Made by a program: the position numbers and the translations under genes. Of a stretch of DNA of 64,000 bases, positions 47,481 to 55,707 are shown one piece after another. The notes beneath the pieces are model-generated. The model ran no database searches and was not told where the DNA came from. It saw only the letters and a program-made list of their open reading frames with translations. The stretch's first letter is position 1. Each line of letters begins with the position of its first letter. Origin of the DNA: Acidiflorens sp963841945 (GTDB lineage: Bacteria; Acidobacteriota; Terriglobia; Terriglobales; Acidobacteriaceae). The DNA lies in assembly GCA_963841945.1 (NCBI GenBank), contig CAWJFC010000020.1, positions 33,253 through 97,252 on the forward strand, in the 5' to 3' direction.

Positions 47481-49523
47481 ATGAGGCGCATCCGGATGGC
47501 AGTCCCTGCTCGCACTCGTATATCGCTACTGGTGGCCTTTGCACTGCTGGCGTGCCTGTCCGGCACCCGGTTCGCAGTTGGCAAAAAGAAGGTTGCGGTG
47601 GGCGGCATGGACGAGCAGAAGCGCGCCCTGCATGCCCTGAATCGCCTGACCTTCGGTGCGCGCCCGGAGGATGCCGAACGCGTCGCCCAGCTAGGCGTCG
47701 ACAAGTGGATCGAGCTCCAGCTTCATCCCGAAAAAATTGACGACTCCCGTCTCGACGCACGGCTGGCCTCCTTCCGCACCCTTCGCATGAATACGGGCGA
47801 GATCGTTGAGAATTTCCCGAACAATGAAATCATCAAGCAGGTCGCGGAAGGCAAAGCTCCCATGCCGGTCGATCCCGCGCTCCATGCGGTCTATGAGGCG
47901 CAAGTCGAGAAGTACGAAGGCAAGCTGGACCGCAAAGAGGCAAAGGCCGCTGCGGGCGGCAATGCCTTCAGCGGCGCGACTGAGCAAGAGGGAGGCAATG
48001 ACCCCAACTCAATGTCGATGCAGGCCGATGCCGAACACACGCGTCGCCGGGAAGAGTCGCAGGCAGGAAACATCAAACTGCGCGAACTACTCGATCTCTC
48101 TCCCGACCAGCGCTACCGGGAAATTCTCGGGATGTCGCCGGAGGAGCAGCACTCAATCGCCAACCGCGCTAAAGGGCCAAAGTCCGATGCGCTCATGGAA
48201 GGCCTGAATGGGCAACAGAAGGAAACCGTGCTCGCGCTGAACAATCCTGAACAGGTGGTGGTTGATGAGTTAACGCAAGCTAAGTTGCTGCGCGCGATCT
48301 ATAGTGAGCGCCAATTGCAGGAAGTGATGACCGATTTCTGGTTCAACCACTTCAACGTCTTCATCAACAAGGGAGCCGACCGGTTTTTGCTCACGAGCTA
48401 TGAACGCGACTCGATTCGTCCGCATGTGATGGGGAAATTCGAAGACCTGCTGGTGGCGACGGCCAAGAGTCCGGCCATGCTCTTCTATCTCGATAACTGG
48501 CTGAGCATCGGTCCCCATTCCGAGGCCGCCATCGGTCCGCCGCCACCCGAGAGAATCCGCCGCGGACGGGCGCTTCCGAAGCGTCCGCCGCAGGCGCGAA
48601 AGCCCAAGCCCGGCAGGGCCAGCGGCCTGAATGAAAACTACGGCCGCGAGCTGATGGAACTGCACACGCTCAGCGTGAACGGCGGATACTCGCAGCAGGA
48701 TGTGACCGAGGTGGCGAAAGTCTTCACCGGGTGGACGATCGATCGTCCGAACAAGGGCGGAGGCTTCAAGTTCGATGCGAAGATGCATGAGCCGGGCCAG
48801 AAGATCGTGCTTGGACATCGCATTAAGCAGAACGGCGAAAAAGAAGGATTGCAGGTGCTGCACCTGCTGGCGCGCAGTCCTCAGACCGCGCACTTTATCT
48901 CATTGAAGCTGGCCACGCGTTTTGTGTCAGACGACCCGCCGCCCACGCTCGTCGAGCGGATGACAAAAACCTTCCTGAAGAAGAATGGCGATATTCGCGA
49001 AGTGCTCAAGACGATGTTCGCCTCGCCGGAATTCTGGGCGCCGGAAGCGTATCGCGCCAAGGTGAAAACGCCATTCGAGTTTGTCGTGTCGGCGGTGCGC
49101 GCAAGCGGCGCGCAGGTCGACGACGCGCGGCAACTAGTCGGCACGCTCAACAACATGGGCATGCCGCTCTACGCCATGATGCCGCCTACGGGCTATTCAA
49201 TGAAGGCCGAGACCTGGGTGAACTCGTCCGCTCTGCTCGCCCGCATGAACTTTGCGCTCGGACTGGCAGCCGGAAAGGTGCGCGGGGTCTCGATCGACAA
49301 CGCGCAACTTGTGCCGAAATCCGCCGATGCGGGCCAGGCGGTCGCGCGACTGGAAGCTTCGTTGCTCGGCGGAGACATCTCGCGCCAGACGCACGAAACG
49401 ATTACGAAACAACTGGAGGATCCAAAGATCAGCCAGAGGCGCCTGGACGATCCCGCACGTCCGCCTAATGTGGGCGTGATTGCGGGGCTAATTTTGGGGT
49501 CACCGGAGTTTCAGAAAAGATAG
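47481..49523 (+). CDS. DUF1800 secreted protein
   Basis: The protein has 680 residues. A signal peptide (TRISLLVAFALLACLSGTRF) is followed by HALNRLTFGARPEDAERVAQ, the start of the DUF1800 domain. Further family blocks are MTDFWFNHFNVFINKGADRF, SGLNENYGRELMELHTLSV and YSQQDVTEVAKVFTGWTID. DUF1800 proteins pair with DUF1501 proteins, as here, and are exported; their biochemical role is unknown. The insert at about residues 115-200 is charged and low complexity. The DUF1501 gene follows after 112 nt. Confidence 0.88.
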   Translation: MRRIRMAVPARTRISLLVAFALLACLSGTRFAVGKKKVAVGGMDEQKRALHALNRLTFGARPEDAERVAQLGVDKWIELQLHPEKIDDSRLDARLASFRTLRMNTGEIVENFPNNEIIKQVAEGKAPMPVDPALHAVYEAQVEKYEGKLDRKEAKAAAGGNAFSGATEQEGGNDPNSMSMQADAEHTRRREESQAGNIKLRELLDLSPDQRYREILGMSPEEQHSIANRAKGPKSDALMEGLNGQQKETVLALNNPEQVVVDELTQAKLLRAIYSERQLQEVMTDFWFNHFNVFINKGADRFLLTSYERDSIRPHVMGKFEDLLVATAKSPAMLFYLDNWLSIGPHSEAAIGPPPPERIRRGRALPKRPPQARKPKPGRASGLNENYGRELMELHTLSVNGGYSQQDVTEVAKVFTGWTIDRPNKGGGFKFDAKMHEPGQKIVLGHRIKQNGEKEGLQVLHLLARSPQTAHFISLKLATRFVSDDPPPTLVERMTKTFLKKNGDIREVLKTMFASPEFWAPEAYRAKVKTPFEFVVSAVRASGAQVDDARQLVGTLNNMGMPLYAMMPPTGYSMKAETWVNSSALLARMNFALGLAAGKVRGVSIDNAQLVPKSADAGQAVARLEASLLGGDISRQTHETITKQLEDPKISQRRLDDPARPPNVGVIAGLILGSPEFQKR

Positions 49524-49585
49524 CTGGTCCGCTATTCGCTGCTCGCTTTAGGAGCAACACTTAGTCGCCGACGAGCAGTGTGTTT

Positions 49586-49613
49586 GCGAACAGCGAACAG
49601 CGAACAGCGAACG
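49586..49613. repeat. Heptamer repeats (GCGAACA type)
   Basis: Four tandem copies, three of GCGAACA and one GCGAACG, lie between the DUF1800 and DUF1501 genes. A poorer opposite-strand arm (CTATTCG, CTGCTCG) lies near 49530. Confidence 0.7.
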
Positions 49614-49635
49614 ACGCACGGCGAAAGGGTTTTCT

Positions 49636-50916
49636 ATGACAATCACTCGTCGCATATTCCTTCGCAACGGCGCTCTTGCCGCCATCGGCACGGCGGCACT
49701 GCCAACTTTTCTTACGCGCGCCGCTTTCGGCGCAGCCGATCCGGGAACGCGGCCCAAGCGCCTGGTCGTGATCTTTCAGCGCGGCGCGGCCGACGGCCTT
49801 AACATCGTCGTGCCTCACGGCGAGGCGGCTTACTACACGATGCGGCCGACCATCAATATTCCGAAGAAATCGGTGCTTGATCTCGACGGCTTCTTCGGCT
49901 TTCATCCGGCGATGTCGTCGTTCGAGCCGCTGTGGAAGCAGAAGCACCTCGCCATCGTGCACGCTTCGGGCTCGCCCGATCCCACACGGTCACATTTTGA
50001 CGCGCAGGACTTCATGGAATCGGGCACGCCGGGCATCAAGGCGACCGACGATGGCTGGCTCAACCGCTGCCTCCGCGATCTGCCGCGCGCTAATGCGCCA
50101 TCGATCCCGCTGCGACCGATCACAATAGCGCAGACCCCTCCGCGTTTCGCGCCATTGCGCTCGGCCCGTCTCTGCCGCGCATTCTTTCCGGTAAAGAGCC
50201 AGCGGTCGCGCTCAACAATCTGAGCGATTTTTCAATCGGCGGAAAAAATCCCAAAGCCGCGCCTATTGCCAACAGCTTTGAAGCGATGTATGAGCACTCC
50301 GTCGACGCCGTCATGCATGGCACCGGGCAGGAGACGTTTGACGCGGTAAAAATGCTGCAATCCGCCGATCCCTCGAAATACAATCCGGCCGCCGGCGCTA
50401 ATTATCCCAAGGGCCGGTTCGGCGACAGCCTGCGACAGCTCGCGCAGCTCGTCAAAGCCAACGTCGGCGTGCAGGTCGCATTCGCCGATATTGGAGGCTG
50501 GGACCATCACGTCAACGAAGGCAGCACGCAGGGGCAGATCGCCAATGTGCTCGGCGATTTTTCGCAGTCGATTGCGGCATTCTGGAACGACCTCGGCGAT
50601 CTTGGCGAAGATACAGTGGTCGTTACGATGTCGGAGTTCGGCCGCACCGCGCGCGAAAACGGCAACCGCGGCACCGACCACGGCCATGCCAACGTCATGT
50701 TCGTGCTCGGAGGCCCGGTGCGCGGCGGCCGCGTTTATGGACGCTGGCCGGGGCTGGATCAATCGCAGCTCTATGAAGGCCGAGACCTCGCCTGTTACCA
50801 CCGACTTCAGACTGGTGCTTAGCGAAGCGGTCTCGCAGTATTTGGGGAATAAGGATTTGAAGAATGTGTTTCCGGGATTTGAACGGCCGGAACAGTTTAT
50901 GCAATTGCTATCCTAA
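49636..50916 (+). pseudogene. DUF1501 Tat-exported protein, two frameshifts
   Basis: Three frames add up to a DUF1501 protein of about 426 residues. The first opens with a Tat signal (TRRIFLRNGALAAIGTAALP) and RLVVIFQRGAADGLNIVVPH. The second has NLSDFSIGGKNPKAAP and FADIGGWDHHVNEGSTQGQI, the metal-phosphoesterase-like core, plus TVVVTMSEFGRTARENGNRG. The third ends VTTDFRLVLSEAVSQYLGN. Breaks are near 50095-50135 and at 50793, where one extra T appears. The total length is an exact multiple of 3, so the two shifts compensate (+1 and -1). It pairs with the DUF1800 gene. Confidence 0.75.
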
Positions 50917-52504
50917 GGAACTGTTATCTCCGATTCGTCCTTGAGGGTTCTGACCCACTTCGCAGCTCGCATATTCATTTCACCTTCTTGTTCCGCCCGA
51001 CCCAAGAAGGCATTTCGACGAGTTCTTTCTAATCGGAAAAGCGCGCACACGAGTTCACCCCTCTCGGATGGATCGGTGACTTCGTCGTAGGAGTTGAGTA
51101 GCCGTTCGAGATCAGCTGCCGTCCCGTATTTTCCGAGTAGGGCTCTCCCAACAGTTCTCAGATAGCGAGGCCTCGCGGCATCGAAGGCCAGTTGTCGGGC
51201 AATTGACAACAAATCCTCCGTCGGGGGGCTTTTCCTAATCAGATAGAACTCAAGAATTTGATATATCTGGTAGTCATAAACAGCGCTATCGGAATTGAGG
51301 AACTTAATTACGGTCCCATCAGGCACGGTATCTAGCCGTGCCAGATAGTCGACGATCGCTTTTGTTTCCTCAGGGTGATCGCCCAGCAGAGTAACACAGT
51401 GCTCTGCGGCAAAAGAGTCACTTTGCTTCCCTAACCGACTAAGCAAAAATCGAAATAGCGTTGCATTGAACTCGTTGTTCGAATCAACAAAATACGTTTG
51501 ATACGTCTCTTGAATTACTTCGATCGGGGCGTCCTCTGGGTTCTTCCCCAGAATTTCGTCCGCCTCAGGGACGCTCATATACGGGTCGCCAAAGCCAGTC
51601 CCCCGCACTACCTCCTGGATAAACCTCTCCTTGATTCCTTTCAAGACCACTGCCACATCCTCTATCTCGTCTCTCGCCTCGTCGCTTCTGTATATTTCTG
51701 ACTTCGCTGCCTGCAAGCTCAACCCGCGCTTCCGAAGAAGTCGACTCAAGTCTACAAGGGCCTTTTTTGCCTCGACTAGTGTCTTACAGAAAATCCGCAC
51801 ATCGTCTACATACCTTAGATGGTCGTACCCCATGTTTTTGAGATTAACGTCGACGTTGTTAAGGTAAAGCTTCGCCAAAATGTCCGAAGGGCTCTGCCCC
51901 TGCGGGATTCCACGCCCACTAACCTGGGCCCACTTGTTCAAGCACCGACTGATCTGTTCAATGGCCGCTGCTGGTGCCTTCACCTGCTTGAGGTCGGATG
52001 TCAAGATTCCGATGTCGACATTCTCATAGAACGCCGTGATATCCGCCATTACGATGTAAAGTGCCCCTTTGTCAATTCTCTGAATGCTCTTTTCCCTAAA
52101 CTCTTGCCACCCGGCAAACCGATCTCTCAGCCATTCCGGATCGCCTGGTCTCTTGGCCAACCTGTACGAGAAATCAATCGCGCCTTGGGCCCAGTTAGAG
52201 CGGCGTGAATGGCCGGGAAGCACGCTCCTACGCAGGCTGTATAAACAAGTCGGTCAGCGTACGCAAGATGGGATCCGGGTCTTACCAATCCTTTACCTTT
52301 GGGCACGTCGCAGACAAACATGGAGGACGGCGTGTAACGGTCCTTTCGCACGTCCTCAAGGCGAGCGTTTAGCCAACCTTCAACATCCAGTTCGACAACC
52401 TGAATAGCATAGGGGTGGCGGATGAAGACGCGATTTCGCGCATCGTCCTTGACCCGCTTCCAAGCGGTCTTCATATCAAGAAGATTTGCAAGGTCCTCGG
52501 ACAT
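50913..52504 (-). pseudogene. Orphan reverse transcriptase, Abi/UG-like, one frameshift
   Basis: Two frames join near 52196 into about 530 residues. The ATG at 52504 has TGAGGA 6-7 nt upstream. Motifs of a reverse transcriptase palm are in order: VPKGKGLVRPGSHLAYADRL (near residue 75), IVMADITAFYENVD (motif A, catalytic Asp at about 155), GRGIPQGQSPSDILAKLYL (motif B), LRYVDDVRIFC (motif C, catalytic YVDD at about 232-235) and GLSLQAAKSEIYRS (motif D). The C-terminal 250 residues are helical with no recognised domain. No maturase, intron RNA or msr/msd was seen. The join needs one missing base in CTAAC. The DNA is AT-richer than its neighbours, suggesting transfer. It resembles the unclassified Abi/defence reverse transcriptases more than group II intron enzymes. 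Confidence 0.75.
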
Positions 52505-52536
52505 AAACCGTCCTCAAAACTAAGCACAGATTGGGC

Positions 52537-52833
52537 TCAAATCTCGATCAGCACATCCCCGCCCTCGACTCTCACGGGATAAACCGCAATTTTCGCCGCC
52601 CCCGGACCCTGGCCTGTGATTGGGTCCCAGGCCCAGCCGTGCCACGGGCAGATGACCTTTCCGTCTTCGATTACGCCTTCGCCGAGAGGCCCGCCCATGT
52701 GGAGGCAGGTGTTTTCCATGGCATGAATTTCGCCGTTCAGGTTGACGACGCATACCTGCTTGCCATTGCAGGGGAGTTCTTTGACTTCGTTGAGGGCGGG
52801 GAGATCGGATTTGGATGCGAGTTTGGTGAACAT
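52537..52833 (-). CDS. Rieske [2Fe-2S] ferredoxin-like protein
   Basis: The protein has 98 residues. The two Rieske boxes are intact: CLHMGGPLGEG (C-x-H) and CPWHGWAWD (C-x2-H). It is a soluble, NirD/biphenyl-dioxygenase-ferredoxin-like single-domain carrier of electrons. Start at 52833 (MFTKLASKSDL) was chosen because homology begins there; the open frame goes on to 52899. It lies between nuoB and the reverse transcriptase on the same strand, 32 nt before the latter. Partner is unknown. Confidence 0.85.
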   Translation of the reverse strand: MFTKLASKSDLPALNEVKELPCNGKQVCVVNLNGEIHAMENTCLHMGGPLGEGVIEDGKVICPWHGWAWDPITGQGPGAAKIAVYPVRVEGGDVLIEI

Positions 52834-52950
52834 GGAAGTTGGCTGACAGCTATTGGAGTGTGCCGACAGTTTAAACCAAGATGGCTGGAATTGCGGCATC
52901 CCCCCGCTGCTCTCGGGATGACAAGAAGCAGATAGCAGTGTGACTCGACT

Positions 52951-52978
52951 GAGAACTGAGAAGCGAGAACTGAGAACT
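52951..52978. repeat. Heptamer repeats (GAGAACT type)
   Basis: Four tandem heptamers, GAGAACT, GAGAAGC, GAGAACT and GAGAACT, fill the spacer between the nuoB and Rieske genes. Confidence 0.65.
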
Positions 52979-52981
52979 GCT

Positions 52982-53542
52982 CTATTTCGGCTGCATCGTT
53001 TGCGCCACCATCACCTGCCGTTTGAAGTGTTCCATCATGCTTTCGTCGAGGCGAACTTCGGTGGGCTTCTTAGCCAGCGTCATGGTGTCGATCTTGTCCT
53101 GTAGGCGCAGCAGCGCGTAAAACAAATTTTCGGGGCGCGGCGGGCAGCCGATCACGTAAACATCGACCGGAACGATGCGGTCGACTCCTTGCAGAACGGC
53201 ATAAGTATTGAACGGGCCGCCGACCGACGAGCACGCTCCCATCGAAATCACCCACTTCGGCTCCGGCATCTGGTCGTAAATGCGCTTCACGATCGGCGCC
53301 ATCTTAAGCGTAACCGTCCCGGACACGATCATCAGGTCGGATTGGCGCGGGCTGGGACGGAAGACCTCCGAACCGAAACGCGCAATGTCGAAGCGCGCGG
53401 TCGAAGACGCGATCATCTCGATGGCGCAGCACGCCAGGCCAAACGTCATCGGCCAGAGCGCCGACTTGCGCGCCCAGTTGAAGACGTAGTCCACCGTCGA
53501 GATCATGAAGTTCTTTTCGAATTTGTTCTGGAGCCAGCTCAT
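52982..53542 (-). CDS. nuoB: NADH-quinone oxidoreductase subunit B (NuoB)
   Basis: The protein has 186 residues. It carries the complex I N2 [4Fe-4S] ligands: FGLACCAIEM (paired Cys), GACSSVGGPFN and GCPPRPENL. The region PSPRQSDLMIVSGTVTLKMA is the family core. NuoB bridges the peripheral arm to the quinone site. No other nuo genes flank it, which is unusual since complex I genes are normally clustered, although acidobacteria often have scattered sets. The ATG at 53542 (MSWLQNKFEKN) fits the family start. It is divergent from the DUF4097 gene, with a CRP/FNR-like site between. Confidence 0.93.
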   Translation of the reverse strand: MSWLQNKFEKNFMISTVDYVFNWARKSALWPMTFGLACCAIEMIASSTARFDIARFGSEVFRPSPRQSDLMIVSGTVTLKMAPIVKRIYDQMPEPKWVISMGACSSVGGPFNTYAVLQGVDRIVPVDVYVIGCPPRPENLFYALLRLQDKIDTMTLAKKPTEVRLDESMMEHFKRQVMVAQTMQPK

Positions 53543-53576
53543 GGGGCCTCGTGCGAACCGCTGTACTGTACTACAG

Positions 53577-53618
53577 AATATAGCGAACATCATACGCCTC
53601 GGGGTGATGGAGGTCACA
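53577..53618 (-). promoter_or_regulatory. CRP/FNR-type site and -10 box of nuoB
   Basis: GGTGA-N6-TCACA spans 53603-53618, centred at 53610.5. TATATT (53582-53577 on minus) starts 28.5 nt away toward nuoB, one base short of the 29.5-nt spacing in the hydrogenase promoters. The predicted start near 53570 lies about 28 nt before the nuoB ATG. Confidence 0.5.
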
Positions 53619-53748
53619 GAATCGAATACCGGCTCTTGGCATTCGGGGTTCAGCTTGGGCCTGCGGTTTGCCGAACCTTCGATCTATGACCTCGATTGCC
53701 CCACTCACCTATCCCCCGCCGCTTCGTCTAAACGTCGACGGAGGCATT

Positions 53749-54648
53749 ATGACTAGACATGACAGACAGTTGATTCGGCGGCCGGTGCTGGCCGCAATCG
53801 CTGCGATTTCGCTCTTGGCGGGAGCGGCTTGGGCTTCGGACCACTCGGATCGCCAAGGCAGCTTTACCGAAGAGGTTCACAAGGTTTTCCCGCTCTCCGC
53901 GCAAGGGCGCATTGAGCTTGAGAACATCAACGGTCCCGTCCACATTACGGGCTGGGATCGCGCCGAGGTGAAGATTGATGCCGTCAAGAGCGCGTGGAAC
54001 AAGGAGCGTCTGGACGAGGCCCGGATCGAGATTGACGCGTCGGCAGATCGCATTTCGATTCGCACCAAATACTCCAATCATGATCACTCTTTCAATTTTG
54101 GCGATGATGGCGAGCGCAACAATCCTGCCCGCGTCGAATACACGATCTCGGTGCCGCGGCAGGCGATGCTTGATGAGATCAAACTGGTCAACGGCAGGCT
54201 CGACATTAAGGATGTCGCCGGCGAAGTGCGGGCGTCGTGCGTGAACGGACGGATGGAGGTGCATAACCTTCAGGGCCGCACCGAACTTAACACGGTAAAT
54301 GGGACGCTGGACGCAAGCGTCGATCAGATGCCCGCCCACGGCCTGAAGCTTTCCTCGGTGAATGGAAGGCTGCACGTGACGCTGCCCTCAGACTCCAGCG
54401 CCGAAATTGAAGCGAGTACGGTTTCAGGCAGTATCTCGAACGATTTCGGTTTGACCGCGATTCGGCATCAATATGTGGGCCATAGTTTGCATGGGCAATT
54501 GGGCTCGGGCGGGAGTCTGGTGAAACTCTCGAATGTGAATGGGACGATCGAGATCAGTCACGCAAACGATGGACGCCCGCTGAGTTCCGTGACGAATCTG
54601 GAGCGCGGGCGGGATCGTGATAACGATCGCGACGATGATGATGATTAG
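53749..54648 (+). CDS. DUF4097 beta-strand-repeat protein
   Basis: The protein has 299 residues. A signal peptide (PVLAAIAAISLLAGAAWAS) precedes about 220 residues of repeating beta units such as ELENINGPVHITGWDRAEVK, LVNGRLDIKDVAGEVRASCV, TELNTVNGTLDASVD and LSSVNGRLHVTL, the DUF4097 right-handed beta pattern. The last residues are Asp/Arg-rich (RDRDNDRDDDDD). The ATG at 53749 has GGAGG 5 nt upstream. Function is unknown; such proteins are thought to be envelope or adhesin-like. Confidence 0.85.
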   Translation: MTRHDRQLIRRPVLAAIAAISLLAGAAWASDHSDRQGSFTEEVHKVFPLSAQGRIELENINGPVHITGWDRAEVKIDAVKSAWNKERLDEARIEIDASADRISIRTKYSNHDHSFNFGDDGERNNPARVEYTISVPRQAMLDEIKLVNGRLDIKDVAGEVRASCVNGRMEVHNLQGRTELNTVNGTLDASVDQMPAHGLKLSSVNGRLHVTLPSDSSAEIEASTVSGSISNDFGLTAIRHQYVGHSLHGQLGSGGSLVKLSNVNGTIEISHANDGRPLSSVTNLERGRDRDNDRDDDDD

Positions 54649-54775
54649 CTACGAGCCACGAGCTTCGAGCGACCACCACCAGCACCTTTCACTTGAATGA
54701 ATGGCGCCGCGCAATGCACCCTCCGTGTGGGGTAGCTCGAAGCTCGTAGCTCGGAGCTCGCAGCTCGAGGCTCTT
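54646..54775. repeat. Heptamer tandem repeats as inverted arms
   Basis: The left arm (54646-54673) has four heptamers including GAGCCAC, GAGCTTC and GAGCGAC. The right arm (54734-54775) has AGCTCGA, AGCTCGT, AGCTCGG, AGCTCGC, AGCTCGA and GGCTCTT. They flank a 60-nt core between the convergent DUF4097 and methyltransferase genes. Confidence 0.85.
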
Positions 54776-55526
54776 AGTAAATCGTGTAACCTGGGGCGGG
54801 ATTGCGGACGTCAGGTTTGGACGCCATCAGCAAGAGCGCCCCAATTTTCTTGAACGCCTTCAAGTCATCGAGCGAATGGAACGACGTGGTCTGGTAATTT
54901 TCTGGCGTCGGAGTGTCATCAGGAATCAGCGCGTATTCGACCTTCTCAAACGCATGTGCCTTGAGCAAGATCACGTACTCTTCCGCCGAACGGACCTGCA
55001 CTGGAACCTTCAGCTTGGGGACCCACTGCAGGGAATAGGGATTGTCCTTATAAAGATTAATCAGAATGAACAACTGCCCATGCGGCGCCATTACGCGAAA
55101 CAACTCGGCGAGCGCGCGGTCCTGATCTGGGTAGTAATAGAACGATTCGACCGATAGCACTTTGTCGAAGAAGTTCTCCTCCCATGGAATTTGCGCAGCC
55201 GAGCCCTGAACGAACATGATGTTCTCGAAATCCCTTGAGGCGGCGCGGGCCTGACGAATCATCTCGTCGGCAATGTCGATGCCAACCACCTGCCCGAATC
55301 CCTGCGGTCCCTCCCCGACCAATCGCGCCAGCAGACGCGTGGCCCAGCCCGATCCGCAGCCGAGATCGAGCACGCGCTCGCCAGGGCGAAGACCCATGCG
55401 GCGGAGCGTCTTCTCGGTGATATCGAGATGATGGTTCTCCATCTTCGGGCCTTCGCCTTGCTCGGCCCAACGGTTGAATTCCTGCTGCAGACGCTCGTCG
55501 GGAGATGGGGATTTTTCAGTTGGCAT
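54774..55526 (-). CDS. Class I SAM-dependent methyltransferase
   Basis: The protein has 250 residues from the ATG at 55526; the open frame reaches 55553. The Rossmann methyltransferase core is VLDLGCGSGWATRLLARLVG (motif I, SAM-binding), then QVVGIDIADEMIRQARAAS (motif II) and FDKVLSVESFYYYPDQDRAL. It is typical of the Methyltransf_11/25 families. Substrate is unknown. It is divergent from the S9 peptidase gene with 181 nt between starts. Confidence 0.88.
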   Translation of the reverse strand: MPTEKSPSPDERLQQEFNRWAEQGEGPKMENHHLDITEKTLRRMGLRPGERVLDLGCGSGWATRLLARLVGEGPQGFGQVVGIDIADEMIRQARAASRDFENIMFVQGSAAQIPWEENFFDKVLSVESFYYYPDQDRALAELFRVMAPHGQLFILINLYKDNPYSLQWVPKLKVPVQVRSAEEYVILLKAHAFEKVEYALIPDDTPTPENYQTTSFHSLDDLKAFKKIGALLLMASKPDVRNPAPGYTIY

Positions 55527-55707
55527 GGTGCTTTGCGTCTCTCGGCTCTCCAAAAGTGATTCTCATTTCAGGATACCAAGTTCCGAATAGTCCTAGGGAG
55601 AGAGTCTGCTCCAGAGTCCGCTCCATTGACCGGCCGCAAACTTCCGACTTATGATCGCGGTCGTTATCCGCGGTCGCTATCCGGCGGTCGTCATCCTTGG
55701 AGGTCCT

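Noticed and set aside
50913..52504. Reverse transcriptase considered as a group II intron or retron
   Set aside because: No maturase X domain, HNH or intron RNA domain V was seen, and no msr/msd-like inverted repeat flanks it; the spacer to the Rieske gene is only 32 nt.
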